Shown here: positions 36,323 to 45,481 of the stretch, piece after piece
Numbering within the stretch: position 1 is the first letter of the stretch
Layout of the letters: every line of letters begins with the position of its first letter
Assembly: GCF_019753765.1 (NCBI RefSeq)
Contig: NZ_JAIJZW010000003.1
Span: 62,001-126,000, forward strand
Reading direction: 5' to 3'
Source: Microbacterium marinilacus
GTDB taxonomy: Bacteria; Actinomycetota; Actinomycetes; Actinomycetales; Microbacteriaceae
Length of the DNA: 64,000 nt
The notes under the pieces: model-generated
The model's input: only the letters and a program-made list of their open reading frames with translations
Database searches by the model: none
What the model was told of the DNA's origin: nothing
Translations under genes and position numbers: made by a program

Positions 36323-37816
36323 ATGCGAGACGGCGTCCAGCTCATCGCCTACGCCGACCGGCTCGGCGGCACCATCCCCGCCGTCGCGGACGTCGTGCGA
36401 CGGCGGTTCGGCGATGCCGTGACCGGCATCCACCTGCTGCCGTTCTTCACGCCGCACGACGGCGCCGACGCCGGCTTCGACCCCGTGGACCACACGACGC
36501 CCGACCCTCGTCTCGGCACGTGGCAGGACGTCCGCGACGTCGCGGCGACGCACGACCTGGTGGTGGACGTCATCGTCAACCACGTCTCGAGCGAGTCCGA
36601 CGCGTTCCTCCGGTTCCTGGCCGAGGGGGAGCAGTCGCCCACGGCCGACCTCTTCCTCACCTACGACCGGGTGTTCCCCGACGGGGCGTCCGAGGCCGAC
36701 CTGACCGCCATCTACCGGCCCCGGCCCGGGCTGCCGTTCACGGCGTACCGCGCGGGCGGCCGTCAGCGACTGCTGTGGACCACCTTCACGCCGCAGCAGA
36801 TCGACATCGACGTGCGCTCGGGAGCGGGACACGCGTACCTCGTGTCGATCCTCGACCGGCTGGGCGAGGCGGGCGTGTCGATGATCCGCCTGGACGCCGC
36901 GGGCTACGCCGTCAAGCGCGCCGGCACCTCGTGCTTCATGACGCCCGAGACGTTCGACTTCATCGACGAGATCGCGGGCCTGGCCCGCGAGCGCGGCATG
37001 ACAGTGCTCGTCGAGATCCACTCCCACTTCCGCACCCAGATCGAGATCGCCACCCGTGTCGACCGCGTCTACGACTTCGCGCTGCCGCCGCTCGTGCTCC
37101 ACCTGCTCGCGACCGGCGACGTCGACCCGCTCCTGCGGTGGATCGACGTGCGGCCGCGGAACGCCGTGACCGTGCTCGACACGCACGACGGCATCGGGGT
37201 CATCGACGTCGGCGCCGACCCGGACGACCCGGCCCGCGACGGGCTGCTCGCGCCGGCGCAGATCGACGCGCTCGTCGAGGGCATCCATCGCAACACGGGG
37301 GGCGAGAGCCGGGAGGCGACCGGCGCCGCCGCGTCGAACCTCGACCTCTATCAGGTCAACGCGACGTTCTTCGCGGCCCTGGGGTCGGACGACGAGCGCT
37401 ACCTGCTCGCCCGCGCCGTGCAGTTCCTGCTGCCGGGCGTGCCGCAGGTGTACTACGTCGGCGCGCTCGCCGGCGGCGACGACATGGAGCTGCTGGCGGA
37501 GACCGGTGTCGGGCGCGACATCAATCGGCATCGGTACGCCGAGGCCGAGGTCGACGCCGCCTTCGAGCGGCCGGTCGTGAGGGCGCTGCGGGCGCTCATG
37601 CGGCTGCGGAGCCTCCACCCGGCCTTCGGCGGCGAGTTCCGCAGCGAGGGCGGCGCCGGGCGGCTGGTGCTCGCCTGGGACTCGGGGGCCGACCGCCTGC
37701 GCCTGGACGCCATCCCCGGCGAGGGCCTCGTCACGCTGGAGTGGACCGAGGACGGCGCCGCGCACCGCGTCGACGCGCTGCTCGCCCTGGCGGAGCTCGA
37801 CGCGGACCCCGCCTGA
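36323..37816 (+). CDS. Sucrose phosphorylase (GH13_18)
   Basis: The 497-residue protein has AGGAGGGA before its ATG and matches sucrose phosphorylases in length and order. Motifs are LLPFFTPHDGADAGFDPVDH at the N-terminus, nucleophile Asp in MIRLDAAGYAVK, acid/base Glu in VLVEIHSHF and transition-state Asp in LDTHDGIG, with QVNATFFAAL after. It cleaves sucrose or a glucosylated relative (for example glucosylglycerate) with phosphate to glucose-1-phosphate. Close members act on glucosylglycerate or sucrose-6-phosphate, so the acceptor is uncertain. The ROK kinase in the cluster could use released fructose. Confidence 0.85.
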   Translation: MRDGVQLIAYADRLGGTIPAVADVVRRRFGDAVTGIHLLPFFTPHDGADAGFDPVDHTTPDPRLGTWQDVRDVAATHDLVVDVIVNHVSSESDAFLRFLAEGEQSPTADLFLTYDRVFPDGASEADLTAIYRPRPGLPFTAYRAGGRQRLLWTTFTPQQIDIDVRSGAGHAYLVSILDRLGEAGVSMIRLDAAGYAVKRAGTSCFMTPETFDFIDEIAGLARERGMTVLVEIHSHFRTQIEIATRVDRVYDFALPPLVLHLLATGDVDPLLRWIDVRPRNAVTVLDTHDGIGVIDVGADPDDPARDGLLAPAQIDALVEGIHRNTGGESREATGAAASNLDLYQVNATFFAALGSDDERYLLARAVQFLLPGVPQVYYVGALAGGDDMELLAETGVGRDINRHRYAEAEVDAAFERPVVRALRALMRLRSLHPAFGGEFRSEGGAGRLVLAWDSGADRLRLDAIPGEGLVTLEWTEDGAAHRVDALLALAELDADPA

Positions 37817-37846
37817 GCAGCGGGGCGAGGGAGGGGGCTCAGGGGT

Positions 37847-39109
37847 TCAGGGACGAGGAGCGGGCTCGAGCACGAACCGCTCGCGGCCGACCAGCAGCCC
37901 GAGGAGGCCCTGGACGACGAGCAGCGCCCCCGAGAACGCCAGGGGCAGCGCCCAGCCGCCGGTGACGGTGTGCAGCAGCCCGAACACCACCGGCGGCAGC
38001 GCCGCGAACGCGTACCCGACCGACTGGCCCATCCCCGACAGCGCGGAGGCGGTGTGGTGGTCGCGCGCACGCGAGGCCATGAGCGTCAGCGACATCGCGA
38101 GCGACGCTCCGCTCGTGAGGCCCGCCAGCATGCCCCACCACAGGATGCCGCCGGGCGCCGTCACCAGCCCCACGACGGCGACGATCGCGAGCAGCGGCAG
38201 CAGGGCCGGCACCCAGCGCTCGAGGCGCCCGCGCAGCACCAGGGGCAGCGCGAGGGAGCTGAGCACGCCGGTCAGCTGGAACATCATGGTGTCGACGCCC
38301 GACTGGGCCTCGCCGCGGCCGTACGACAGCGCCATCGGCGCGATCCAGGTGAGCAGCACGTAGAACAGCGACGCCTGCACGCCGAAGTACAGGCCCACCT
38401 GCCAGGCCACGGCGTCGCCCCACACGCCGGGCCCCCGCCGGGCCCCGGCGGGGCGGACGGGCCCGCGACCGGATCCCGCGCGACGGTGATGGATGGCCCA
38501 GAGGACGAGCGCGATCGGCAGCGTGGCGCACACCGCGACGAGGGCGGCCCGCCACCCCCACGGGCCGGAGCCCGTGTCGACGTGCGAGATCGGCACCACC
38601 AGGCCCGACGCGACGGCGCCGCAGCCCGCGAGCAGCGCCGTGTACAGGGCGGTGACCGCGGGGACCCTCGTGCCGAACGACTGCTTCACCACCGCGGGCA
38701 GCAGCACGTTCGCCGCGGCCAGGGTGGCGCCGATGACGGCCGTGCCGATCCAGACGCTCGCGACGGCGCCCGGCAGCGAGCGGATCAGCGTGCCGGCCGC
38801 CAGAAGGGCGAGAGAGACCGTGAGCACGCGGTTCAGCCCCCACCGCTGCGCGGCCGTGTGCGCGAGGGGCGAGCAGAGGGCCCACGCGATGAGCGGCACG
38901 GAGGTCAGGGCGCTGAGCGTCGTGAGCGCGGCTCCCGTGTCGGCCGTCATCTGCTCGAGGAGGGGCCCGATGCCGGTGATCGTCGCGCGCATGTTCACGG
39001 CGATCAGGCACAGCGTCAGGAGCAGGAAGCCGAGGTGCACGGCCCGCGGGCGGTCGGCCGAGCCGCGCGCGCCGGGTCCGGCGGCATCGGCCAGGGCGTC
39101 TTCGCTCAC
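37847..39109 (-). CDS. MFS transporter, CynX/NimT type
   Basis: This 420-residue protein has twelve membrane helices and starts at GTG 39109. The N-terminal NMRATITGIGPLLEQM after helix 1 and the ALSGMGQSVGYAFAALPPVVFG segment are typical of the cyanate-permease-like MFS branch. The substrate of this branch is mostly unknown. It is divergent from prpD with a degenerate CCACTNAGTGG-like palindrome in the gap, so it might import a propionate precursor, but this rests on position only. Confidence 0.82.
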   Translation of the reverse strand: MSEDALADAAGPGARGSADRPRAVHLGFLLLTLCLIAVNMRATITGIGPLLEQMTADTGAALTTLSALTSVPLIAWALCSPLAHTAAQRWGLNRVLTVSLALLAAGTLIRSLPGAVASVWIGTAVIGATLAAANVLLPAVVKQSFGTRVPAVTALYTALLAGCGAVASGLVVPISHVDTGSGPWGWRAALVAVCATLPIALVLWAIHHRRAGSGRGPVRPAGARRGPGVWGDAVAWQVGLYFGVQASLFYVLLTWIAPMALSYGRGEAQSGVDTMMFQLTGVLSSLALPLVLRGRLERWVPALLPLLAIVAVVGLVTAPGGILWWGMLAGLTSGASLAMSLTLMASRARDHHTASALSGMGQSVGYAFAALPPVVFGLLHTVTGGWALPLAFSGALLVVQGLLGLLVGRERFVLEPAPRP

Positions 39110-39155
39110 AGGGCGTGACTCTATCCCTCCGGGGCCGCGTGCCACCGAGGCGGGG

Positions 39156-39171
39156 TTCCCGTTGAGTGGGA
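39156..39171. promoter_or_regulatory. Degenerate palindrome TTCCCGTTGAGTGGGA
   Basis: It matches TCCCACTGAGTGGGA except for two bases in the left half. It lies in the MFS/prpD divergent gap, the only non-coding stretch there. It is a weak member of the family found at 48660. Confidence 0.35.
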
Positions 39172-39298
39172 GAGCTCCGCTTCCTGCGCCACGGGCGCCG
39201 GGGTGACGATCAGCGGCGCGCGGCCCATGGCGCGCGAGCCCGTGCGGCCGACGGCGTGGGATCGTGGTGCGTAGGCGTCGCGAGCAGCAAGGAGCAGC

Positions 39299-40822
39299 AT
39301 GACCGTCACTCATCACGTCCGCGTCCACCGCAGCGAGGAGGGGCTCGCCCGGGAGGACCAGCTCGCCTGGAAGATCGCGCAGGTCGCCGTCGATCCCGTC
39401 GAGGTCCTGCCCGAGGTCGTCGACATGGTCGTCAACCGGATCATCGACAACGCCGCCGTCGCGGCCGCCTCCCTCACGCGCACGCCCCCGAGCGCCGCGC
39501 GCGCCCAGGCGCTCGACCACCCGGCGTCGCGGGGCGGCGCCGGGGCAGCGGTCTTCGGCGTGCGGGACGCCACCACGAGCCCCGAGTGGGCGGCCTGGGC
39601 GAACGGCGTGGCGGTCCGCGAGCTGGACTACCACGACACGTTCCTCGCGGCCGACTACTCGCACCCGGGCGACAACATCCCGCCGATCCTCGCCGTGGCG
39701 CAGCACGCCGGCGTGGACGGAGCGGCGCTCGTGCGGGGCATCGCGACCGGCTACGAGGTCCAGGTCGACCTGGTGCGCGCGATCTGCCTGCACCGGCACA
39801 AGATCGACCACGTCGCCCACCTCGGGCCGTCCGCCGCCGCCGGCATCGGCACGCTGCTGGGCCTCGACGCCGAGACGATCTACCAGGCCGTGGGCCAGGC
39901 GCTGCACACCACCACCGCCACGCGGCAGTCGCGCAAGGGCGAGATCTCGAGCTGGAAGGCGCACGCGCCGGCGTTCGCGGGCAAGCTCGCCGTCGAGGCG
40001 GTCGACCGGGCGATGCGCGGCGAGACCTCGCCCAGCCCCATCTACGAGGGCGAGGACGGCGTGATCGCCTGGCTGCTCGACGGCCCCGACGCCGCCTACG
40101 AGGTGCCGCTGCCCGGGCCGGGGGAGCCGAAGCGCGGCATCCTCGACACCTACACCAAGGAGCATTCCGCGGAGTACCAGGCCCAGGCGTGGATCGACCT
40201 CGCCCGCAGGCTGGGATCGGAGCGCCCCGAGCTGCGCGACCCGGCGAACGTGCGGTCGGTGGTGCTGCACACCTCGCACCACACGCACCACGTGATCGGG
40301 TCGGGCGCGGGTGATCCGCAGAAGTACGACCCCGCCGCGTCGCGGGAGACGCTGGACCACTCCATCCCGTACATCTTCGCGGTCGCCCTGCAGGACGGCG
40401 GATGGCATCACGTCGACTCGTACGCGCCCGCGCGGGCCGCCCGCCCCGACACGGTCGAGCTGTGGCGCAAGGTCACGACCGCCGAGGACGCGGAGTGGAC
40501 GCGCCGCTACCACTCCGAGGATCCGGACGAGAAGGCGTTCGGCGGCCGCGTGGTCATCGAGCTGGCCGACGGCACCACCGTGGTCGACGAGATCGCCGTG
40601 GCGGACGCGCATCCGCTCGGCGCGCGTCCCTTCGCCCGCGAGGACTACGTCGCGAAGTTCCGCCTGCTCGCGGAGCCGGTGCTGGAGCCGGCCGAGATCG
40701 AGCGGTTCCTCGAGCTCGTGCAGCGGCTGCCGGAGCTCGACGCCGACGACGTGCGTCGGCTGAACATCGTCGCCGCGCCCGGCGTGCTGGAGGCGGCCCC
40801 CGCCCCGAAGGGACTGTTCTGA
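39299..40822 (+). CDS. prpD: 2-methylcitrate dehydratase
   Basis: The 507-residue protein has the MmgE/PrpD fold: [43 protein letters not shown] and [22 protein letters not shown]. It dehydrates 2-methylcitrate to 2-methyl-cis-aconitate in propionate breakdown. The ribosome-binding site AGCAAGGAGCAGC precedes the ATG. Its stop overlaps the prpB start (TGATG), and prpC follows, giving a full prpDBC operon. Propionate probably comes from odd-chain or branched substrates. Confidence 0.93.
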   Translation: MTVTHHVRVHRSEEGLAREDQLAWKIAQVAVDPVEVLPEVVDMVVNRIIDNAAVAAASLTRTPPSAARAQALDHPASRGGAGAAVFGVRDATTSPEWAAWANGVAVRELDYHDTFLAADYSHPGDNIPPILAVAQHAGVDGAALVRGIATGYEVQVDLVRAICLHRHKIDHVAHLGPSAAAGIGTLLGLDAETIYQAVGQALHTTTATRQSRKGEISSWKAHAPAFAGKLAVEAVDRAMRGETSPSPIYEGEDGVIAWLLDGPDAAYEVPLPGPGEPKRGILDTYTKEHSAEYQAQAWIDLARRLGSERPELRDPANVRSVVLHTSHHTHHVIGSGAGDPQKYDPAASRETLDHSIPYIFAVALQDGGWHHVDSYAPARAARPDTVELWRKVTTAEDAEWTRRYHSEDPDEKAFGGRVVIELADGTTVVDEIAVADAHPLGARPFAREDYVAKFRLLAEPVLEPAEIERFLELVQRLPELDADDVRRLNIVAAPGVLEAAPAPKGLF

Positions 40823-41721
40823 TGCTGCACTCGACCGTGCCCGCCCACGTCAAGCGCCGGCTCTTCCGGGAGCGGCTGGCCACGGGCGAGCTGCTGCGGC
40901 TGCCCGGCGCGTTCAATCCGCTGTCCGCGCGGCTCATCGAGCGCAAGGGCTTCGAGGGGGTGTACATCTCGGGCGCCGTGCTGAGCGCCGACCTGGGCCT
41001 GCCCGACATCGGCCTCACGACGCTCACCGAGGTCGCCGCCCGGGGCGCGCAGATCGCCCGCACCACCGACCTGCCGGCGCTGATCGATGCCGACACCGGG
41101 TTCGGCGAGCCGATGAACGTGGCCCGGACCATCCAGATGCTGGAGGACGCGGGGGTCGCGGGCGCCCACATCGAGGACCAGGTCAACCCCAAGCGCTGCG
41201 GACACCTCGACGGCAAGGCGGTGGTGGACGACACGACGGCGCTGCGCCGCATCCGCGCGGCGGTCGACGCCCGCCGCGACGAGAACTTCCTGGTGATGGC
41301 GCGCACCGACATCCGCGCCGTCGAGGGGCTCGACGCGGCGGTGGACCGGGCGAAGGCGCTCGTCGACGCCGGAGCGGACGCCGTGTTCCCGGAGGCCATG
41401 CGCACGCTCGAGGAGTTCGCCGCGATCCGGGCGGCCGTCGACGTGCCGATCCTCGCCAACATGACCGAGTTCGGGAAGTCCGACCTGTTCTCCGTCGACC
41501 AGCTGCGCGACGTCGGCGTCAACATCGTGATCTGGCCGGTCTCGCTGCTGCGGATCGCGATGGGCGCGGCCGACCGCGCGCTGGACGCCCTGCTGTCGGA
41601 GGGGCGCCTGACCGAGCTGCTGCCCCAGATGCAGCATCGCGCCGAGCTCTACGATCTGATCGACTACGAGGGGTACAACCGGTTCGACTCGTCCGTGTTC
41701 GACTTCGACATCACGCGCTAG
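40822..41721 (+). CDS. prpB: 2-methylisocitrate lyase
   Basis: The 299-residue protein belongs to the isocitrate-lyase/PEP-mutase superfamily: PGAFNPLSARL, LIDADTGFGEP (metal-site Asp), EDQVNPKRCGH (the KRCGH loop with the catalytic Cys) and ARTDIRAVEG. It cleaves 2-methylisocitrate to pyruvate and succinate. The ATG at 40822 shares a base with the prpD stop. The complete KRCGH loop separates it from PEP mutase or oxaloacetate hydrolase relatives. Confidence 0.93.
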   Translation: MLHSTVPAHVKRRLFRERLATGELLRLPGAFNPLSARLIERKGFEGVYISGAVLSADLGLPDIGLTTLTEVAARGAQIARTTDLPALIDADTGFGEPMNVARTIQMLEDAGVAGAHIEDQVNPKRCGHLDGKAVVDDTTALRRIRAAVDARRDENFLVMARTDIRAVEGLDAAVDRAKALVDAGADAVFPEAMRTLEEFAAIRAAVDVPILANMTEFGKSDLFSVDQLRDVGVNIVIWPVSLLRIAMGAADRALDALLSEGRLTELLPQMQHRAELYDLIDYEGYNRFDSSVFDFDITR

Positions 41722-41744
41722 CGTCGCCACCAGAGGAGCTGACG

Positions 41745-42926
41745 ATGACCGACATCAGGAAGGGGCTCGTGGGCGTCGTCGCCGACGAGACCGCGATCTC
41801 GAAGGTGAACCCCGAGACCAACTCGCTGCTCTACCGGGGCTACCCGGTGCAGCAGCTCGCCGACACGCAGCCCTTCGAGGCCGTGGCGCACCTGCTGTGG
41901 CACGGCGAGCTCCCGGACGACGCGGAGCTCGCCGCGCTGAGGGCGGCTGAGCGCGCCCACCGCGCCCTCGCCCCCGAGGTGCGGGCGGTCATCGACGCGC
42001 AGCCCGTGTCGGCGCACCCCATGGACGAGCTGCGCACCGCCGTCAGCGTGCTGGGGGCGGCCGCGACGGCGGGCACCGACAACGTGCTCGAGGCCGTCGG
42101 CACGCCTGAGCAGAACGTCGAGCGCAGCGTCCGGCTGTTCGCCGCGCTGCCCGCACTCGTGGCGTACGGACAGCGCCGCCGCCGGGGCCTCGAACCGGTC
42201 GAGCCGCGCGACGACCTCGACTACCCCGCCAACCTGCTCTGGATGACGTTCGGCGAGGAGCCGCACGGCACCGTGGTCGACGCCCTGAACCGGTCGCTGA
42301 CCCTGTACGCCGAGCACTCGTTCAACGCGTCGACGTTCACCGCCCGCGTCATCGCGTCGACCCTCAGCGACCTGTACTCGGCGGTCGTCGGCGCGATCGG
42401 GGCGCTCAAGGGCCCGCTGCACGGCGGTGCCAACGAGGCGGTGATGCACGTGTTCGACGAGATCGGCGACGCGTCGCGCGTCGGCCCCTGGCTCGACGAG
42501 GCCCTCGCCGAGAAGCGCAAGATCATGGGCTTCGGGCACCGCGTCTACAAGCGCGGCGACTCCCGTGTGCCGACCATGAAGCGGGCGCTCGACGCGCTCG
42601 TCGAGCACTACGGGCGTCCCGAGGTGGCCGAGCTCACCGAGACGCTGGAGCGGGAGTTCGTGGACCGCAAGGGCATCTACCCCAACCTCGACTACCCGTC
42701 CGGGCCGGCCTACAGCCTGATGGGCTTCGACACCGTGACGTTCACCCCGCTGTTCGTCGCCGCCCGCGTGACGGGCTGGACTGCGCACATCCTGGAGCAG
42801 CAGGGCTCCAACGCGCTCATCCGGCCCCTGTCCGAGTACGTGGGGCCCGAGGAGCGGCACGTGCCCGGCTACACGCCCGACGAGACGGACGACGAGCTGC
42901 GCAGCCGCCCCGAGGAGGCCTCCTGA
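41745..42926 (+). CDS. prpC: 2-methylcitrate synthase
   Basis: The 393-residue citrate-synthase-fold protein has the three catalytic regions: EHSFNASTFTARV (His), LKGPLHGGANEAV (His) and IYPNLDYPSGPAY (Asp near the C-terminus), with MGFGHRVYKRGDSR. As third gene of prpDBC it is assigned to condensation of propionyl-CoA with oxaloacetate. Citrate synthase side activity is common in this group. GAGGAG lies before the ATG. Confidence 0.92.
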   Translation: MTDIRKGLVGVVADETAISKVNPETNSLLYRGYPVQQLADTQPFEAVAHLLWHGELPDDAELAALRAAERAHRALAPEVRAVIDAQPVSAHPMDELRTAVSVLGAAATAGTDNVLEAVGTPEQNVERSVRLFAALPALVAYGQRRRRGLEPVEPRDDLDYPANLLWMTFGEEPHGTVVDALNRSLTLYAEHSFNASTFTARVIASTLSDLYSAVVGAIGALKGPLHGGANEAVMHVFDEIGDASRVGPWLDEALAEKRKIMGFGHRVYKRGDSRVPTMKRALDALVEHYGRPEVAELTETLEREFVDRKGIYPNLDYPSGPAYSLMGFDTVTFTPLFVAARVTGWTAHILEQQGSNALIRPLSEYVGPEERHVPGYTPDETDDELRSRPEEAS

Positions 42927-42969
42927 CCGAGGCCTCGCTCCGCGGACGGTGATCTGGGACACTGGAGGC

Positions 42970-43275
42970 ATGGTCACCGGGGTGCCACTCGACGGCGAAG
43001 CCATCGCTCGCGCCAGCGAGCGATTCGGTGTGCGTCGGCTTCGCGTGTTCGGGTCGGCGCTGACGGATCGGTTCGACTCGTCGCGCAGCGATGTGGACTT
43101 CCTCGTCGACTTCCATCCGGATCGCGATGATCGGCTGGAGGACTACCTGGGGCTCAAGGACGCGCTCACCGAGATCGTCGGGCGCGATGTCGACCTCGTC
43201 GTCGCCGACGCGGTGCGGAACCCCTTCTTCAAGAAGTCCGCCTTCGGGAGCGCTCAGGACGTGTATGCGGCTTGA
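42970..43275 (+). CDS. mntA: MntA-type nucleotidyltransferase antitoxin
   Basis: This 101-residue minimal nucleotidyltransferase has FGSALTDRFDSSRSDVDFLVDF, the GSx10DxD motif, and a third acidic site in DVDLVVAD. MntA antitoxins inactivate the partner HepT toxin by adding AMP to a tyrosine. GACACT 7 nt before the ATG at 42970 looks like a -10 box, so the mRNA may be leaderless. GTG 42949 is a less likely alternative start. It overlaps hepT by 11 bp. Confidence 0.88.
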   Translation: MVTGVPLDGEAIARASERFGVRRLRVFGSALTDRFDSSRSDVDFLVDFHPDRDDRLEDYLGLKDALTEIVGRDVDLVVADAVRNPFFKKSAFGSAQDVYAA

Positions 43276-43615
43276 GAGCGCGAAGCTGCTCTGGGATGCC
43301 GTCGAGGCCGCAAAGGCCGTGCGAACGTTCACCGACGGCGTGAAGAAGGAACGGTTCTTCGCCGATCTGCTCCTCCGCTCGGCAGTCGAACGGCAGCTCG
43401 AGATCCTCGGCGAGGCGCTGTCCCGCCTTCGCCGCGACGACCTTGAGACGGCGATGCGGATCCCGGAACTGAGCAAGATCATCGGGGTGCGCAACGTCAT
43501 CGCACACGAGTACGGTGACGTCGACTATGAAACTGTGTGGGCCGTCGTCACGAGGTACATCGAACCGCTGATCGCTGATCTGGACCTCTTGCTGGCTGAA
43601 GCCGATCCCCTGTAG
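43265..43615 (+). CDS. hepT: HepT-type toxin (HEPN ribonuclease)
   Basis: The 116-residue HEPN protein carries the toxin motif Rx4HxY as RNVIAHEY near residue 79. HepT cleaves RNA until the tyrosine of this motif is AMPylated by MntA. The ATG at 43265 lies within the end of mntA, so the two are translationally coupled. The pair appears intact and, like the VapBC pair at 9.9 kb, is slightly AT-richer than its neighbours. Confidence 0.88.
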   Translation: MRLESAKLLWDAVEAAKAVRTFTDGVKKERFFADLLLRSAVERQLEILGEALSRLRRDDLETAMRIPELSKIIGVRNVIAHEYGDVDYETVWAVVTRYIEPLIADLDLLLAEADPL

Positions 43616-43659
43616 CGCAGCGGGTCGGCCGCCGGTCGCTCCGCCCTCCACGCGGCGCG

Positions 43660-44529
43660 TCAGAAGACGATGGTGTGGTTGCCGTGGCGGATCACGCGGT
43701 CCTGGGCGTGCCACAGCACGGCGCGCGACAGCACCGCCCGCTCGACGTCGGCGCCGCGCCGGCGCAGCTCCGGGGTCGAGTCGGCGTGGGTGACGCGGAC
43801 GACGTCCTGCTCGATGATCGGGCCCTCGTCGAGGTCCTCGGTGACGTAGTGGGCGGTCGCGCCGATCAGCTTGACGCCCCTGTCCTTGGCCTTCTGGTAC
43901 GGGTTCGCGCCGATGAAGGCGGGCAGGAACGAGTGGTGGATGTTGATGACGGGCACGCCGACCTTCTGCAGGAAGTCGCCCGAGAGGATCTGCATGTAGC
44001 GGGCGAGCACGACGACGTCGACCCGGCCGTCGAGGTGGCGCAGGATCTCGGCCTCGGCAGCGCTTTTGTCGGGGCCCGGCTGCGCGGGCACGTGCACGAA
44101 CGGCACGCCGAACGACGCGACGTCCTCAGCGGTGCGGGTGTGGTTCGAGATCACCATCGGGACGTCCACCGGCAGGGAGCCGCGGCGGTGACGCCACAGC
44201 AGGTCGAGCAGGCAGTGGTCCTCGGTGGAGGCCAGGATCGCCATGCGCTTCGGCACCGACTGGTCGCGCAGCGTCCACGTCATGCCGAACGGCCCGAGCG
44301 TCGCCGCGAGGTCCTCCTCGAGCTGCGGGAAGGCGTCGGCGAGGCCGGTGCGGTGGAACACGACGCGCTGGAAGAAGTCGCCGCCGACGGGGTCGGTCGA
44401 GTGCTGGTCGAGCGAGACGATGTTGCCCTCGTGGCGCGCCACGAGGGCGGCGACCGCGGCGACCACGCCGGGCTGGTCCGGGCCGGAGACGATGAGGCAG
44501 GCATGGTCGGTGAGGCCGTCGATCCGCAT
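43660..44529 (-). CDS. purU: Formyltetrahydrofolate deformylase (copy 2)
   Basis: The 289-residue protein matches the copy at 17601-18476 almost throughout, including NIHHSFLPAF, HYVTEDLDEGPII and the identical end RHGNHTIVF. It hydrolyses 10-formyl-tetrahydrofolate. It stands alone, divergent from an IclR regulator, with a CCACTCAGTGG palindrome 30 bp upstream of its ATG. This may be the general housekeeping or IclR-controlled copy, while copy 1 serves the O-demethylation operon. Confidence 0.92.
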   Translation of the reverse strand: MRIDGLTDHACLIVSGPDQPGVVAAVAALVARHEGNIVSLDQHSTDPVGGDFFQRVVFHRTGLADAFPQLEEDLAATLGPFGMTWTLRDQSVPKRMAILASTEDHCLLDLLWRHRRGSLPVDVPMVISNHTRTAEDVASFGVPFVHVPAQPGPDKSAAEAEILRHLDGRVDVVVLARYMQILSGDFLQKVGVPVINIHHSFLPAFIGANPYQKAKDRGVKLIGATAHYVTEDLDEGPIIEQDVVRVTHADSTPELRRRGADVERAVLSRAVLWHAQDRVIRHGNHTIVF

Positions 44530-44558
44530 CCGACAACCCTATCGGCGTCGGGGGACCG

Positions 44559-44569
44559 CCACTCAGTGG
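44559..44569. promoter_or_regulatory. CCACTCAGTGG palindrome (copy 2)
   Basis: The palindrome lies in the 148-bp gap between purU2 and iclR, 30 bp before the purU2 start. It is shared with the pcaH promoter. Confidence 0.6.
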
Positions 44570-44677
44570 GACCGCTCTCATCCGCGTGATCCCGGCGTCC
44601 GAGATACCGGCTTGCGTTCATCGTGTCGATAGTCAAGGCCTTGCCTCGGCGTCCTCGCCCCTGGTTAGCCTGACCAC

Positions 44678-45472
44678 ATGACGACCGGAACGATTCGCGA
44701 GATCGATTCGGCCTCCGTGGATGCCGATGGAATGCTCTCGCGCACCATGCGGATCCTGGGCTGCTTCACGGCCGACGAGCCGGAGCTGTCCGCCTCTCGG
44801 CTGGGGGCCCTGACCGGGCTCTCCTCGTCGACGCTGCACCGGATCCTCGCCCAGATGCTCGACCTGGGGCTGCTCTCCCGCACGCCCGGGCGCCGCTACG
44901 CGGTGGGAGTGCGGCTGTGGGAGCTCGGAGAGCTGTCCCCCCTCGCGCTCAGGCTGCGCGAGACCGCGCTGCCCTATATGACGCGCCTGTACGAGGCGAC
45001 GGGCGAGAACGTGCACCTGGCGGTGCTCGACGCCCCCGCGCCCGAGCGGGCGACCGCGCTGTACGTCGGACGGCTCACCGGCCGCGGGTCCATCCCGACC
45101 CTCAGCCGCATGGGCGGCCGGCAGCCGTTGCACACGACCGGTGTCGGCAAGGCGCTGCTGGCCATGCAGAGCGGCGACTGGATCGACCGCTTCCTGGCAC
45201 AGCCGCTGGAGCGCGAGACGATGTACTCGATCACCGAGCCGGACGCGATCCGGATGGAGATCGACCGTGCCCGCGCACGCGGCTACGCGACCACCCGCGA
45301 GGAGATGACGCTCGGCAACGTGTCGGTCGCCGCGCCGGTCGGCTCGATCGCCGGCCTGCCGCCGGCCGCCCTCGGGGTGGTCACCCGCATCGACGGCGCC
45401 GACACCCGGCGTCTCGGGGCGCTGGTGACCCAGACGGCCGCCGACCTCGGTCGTGCGCTGCGCGCGCTCTGA
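44678..45472 (+). CDS. IclR-family regulator
   Basis: The 264-residue protein has an N-terminal winged helix (ASRLGALTGLSSSTLHRILAQM, about 38-60) and the IclR sensor domain with GRQPLHTTGVGKALLA and TREEMTLGNVSVAAPV. IclR members such as PcaR/PobR control protocatechuate genes. This one lies 3.3 kb from pcaHGBDC, and the same palindrome occurs at both its own promoter region and that of pcaH. That makes it a candidate pca regulator (inference). It converges on the response regulator with a 9-bp gap. Confidence 0.85.
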   Translation: MTTGTIREIDSASVDADGMLSRTMRILGCFTADEPELSASRLGALTGLSSSTLHRILAQMLDLGLLSRTPGRRYAVGVRLWELGELSPLALRLRETALPYMTRLYEATGENVHLAVLDAPAPERATALYVGRLTGRGSIPTLSRMGGRQPLHTTGVGKALLAMQSGDWIDRFLAQPLERETMYSITEPDAIRMEIDRARARGYATTREEMTLGNVSVAAPVGSIAGLPPAALGVVTRIDGADTRRLGALVTQTAADLGRALRAL

Positions 45473-45481
45473 CGGGCCCGC

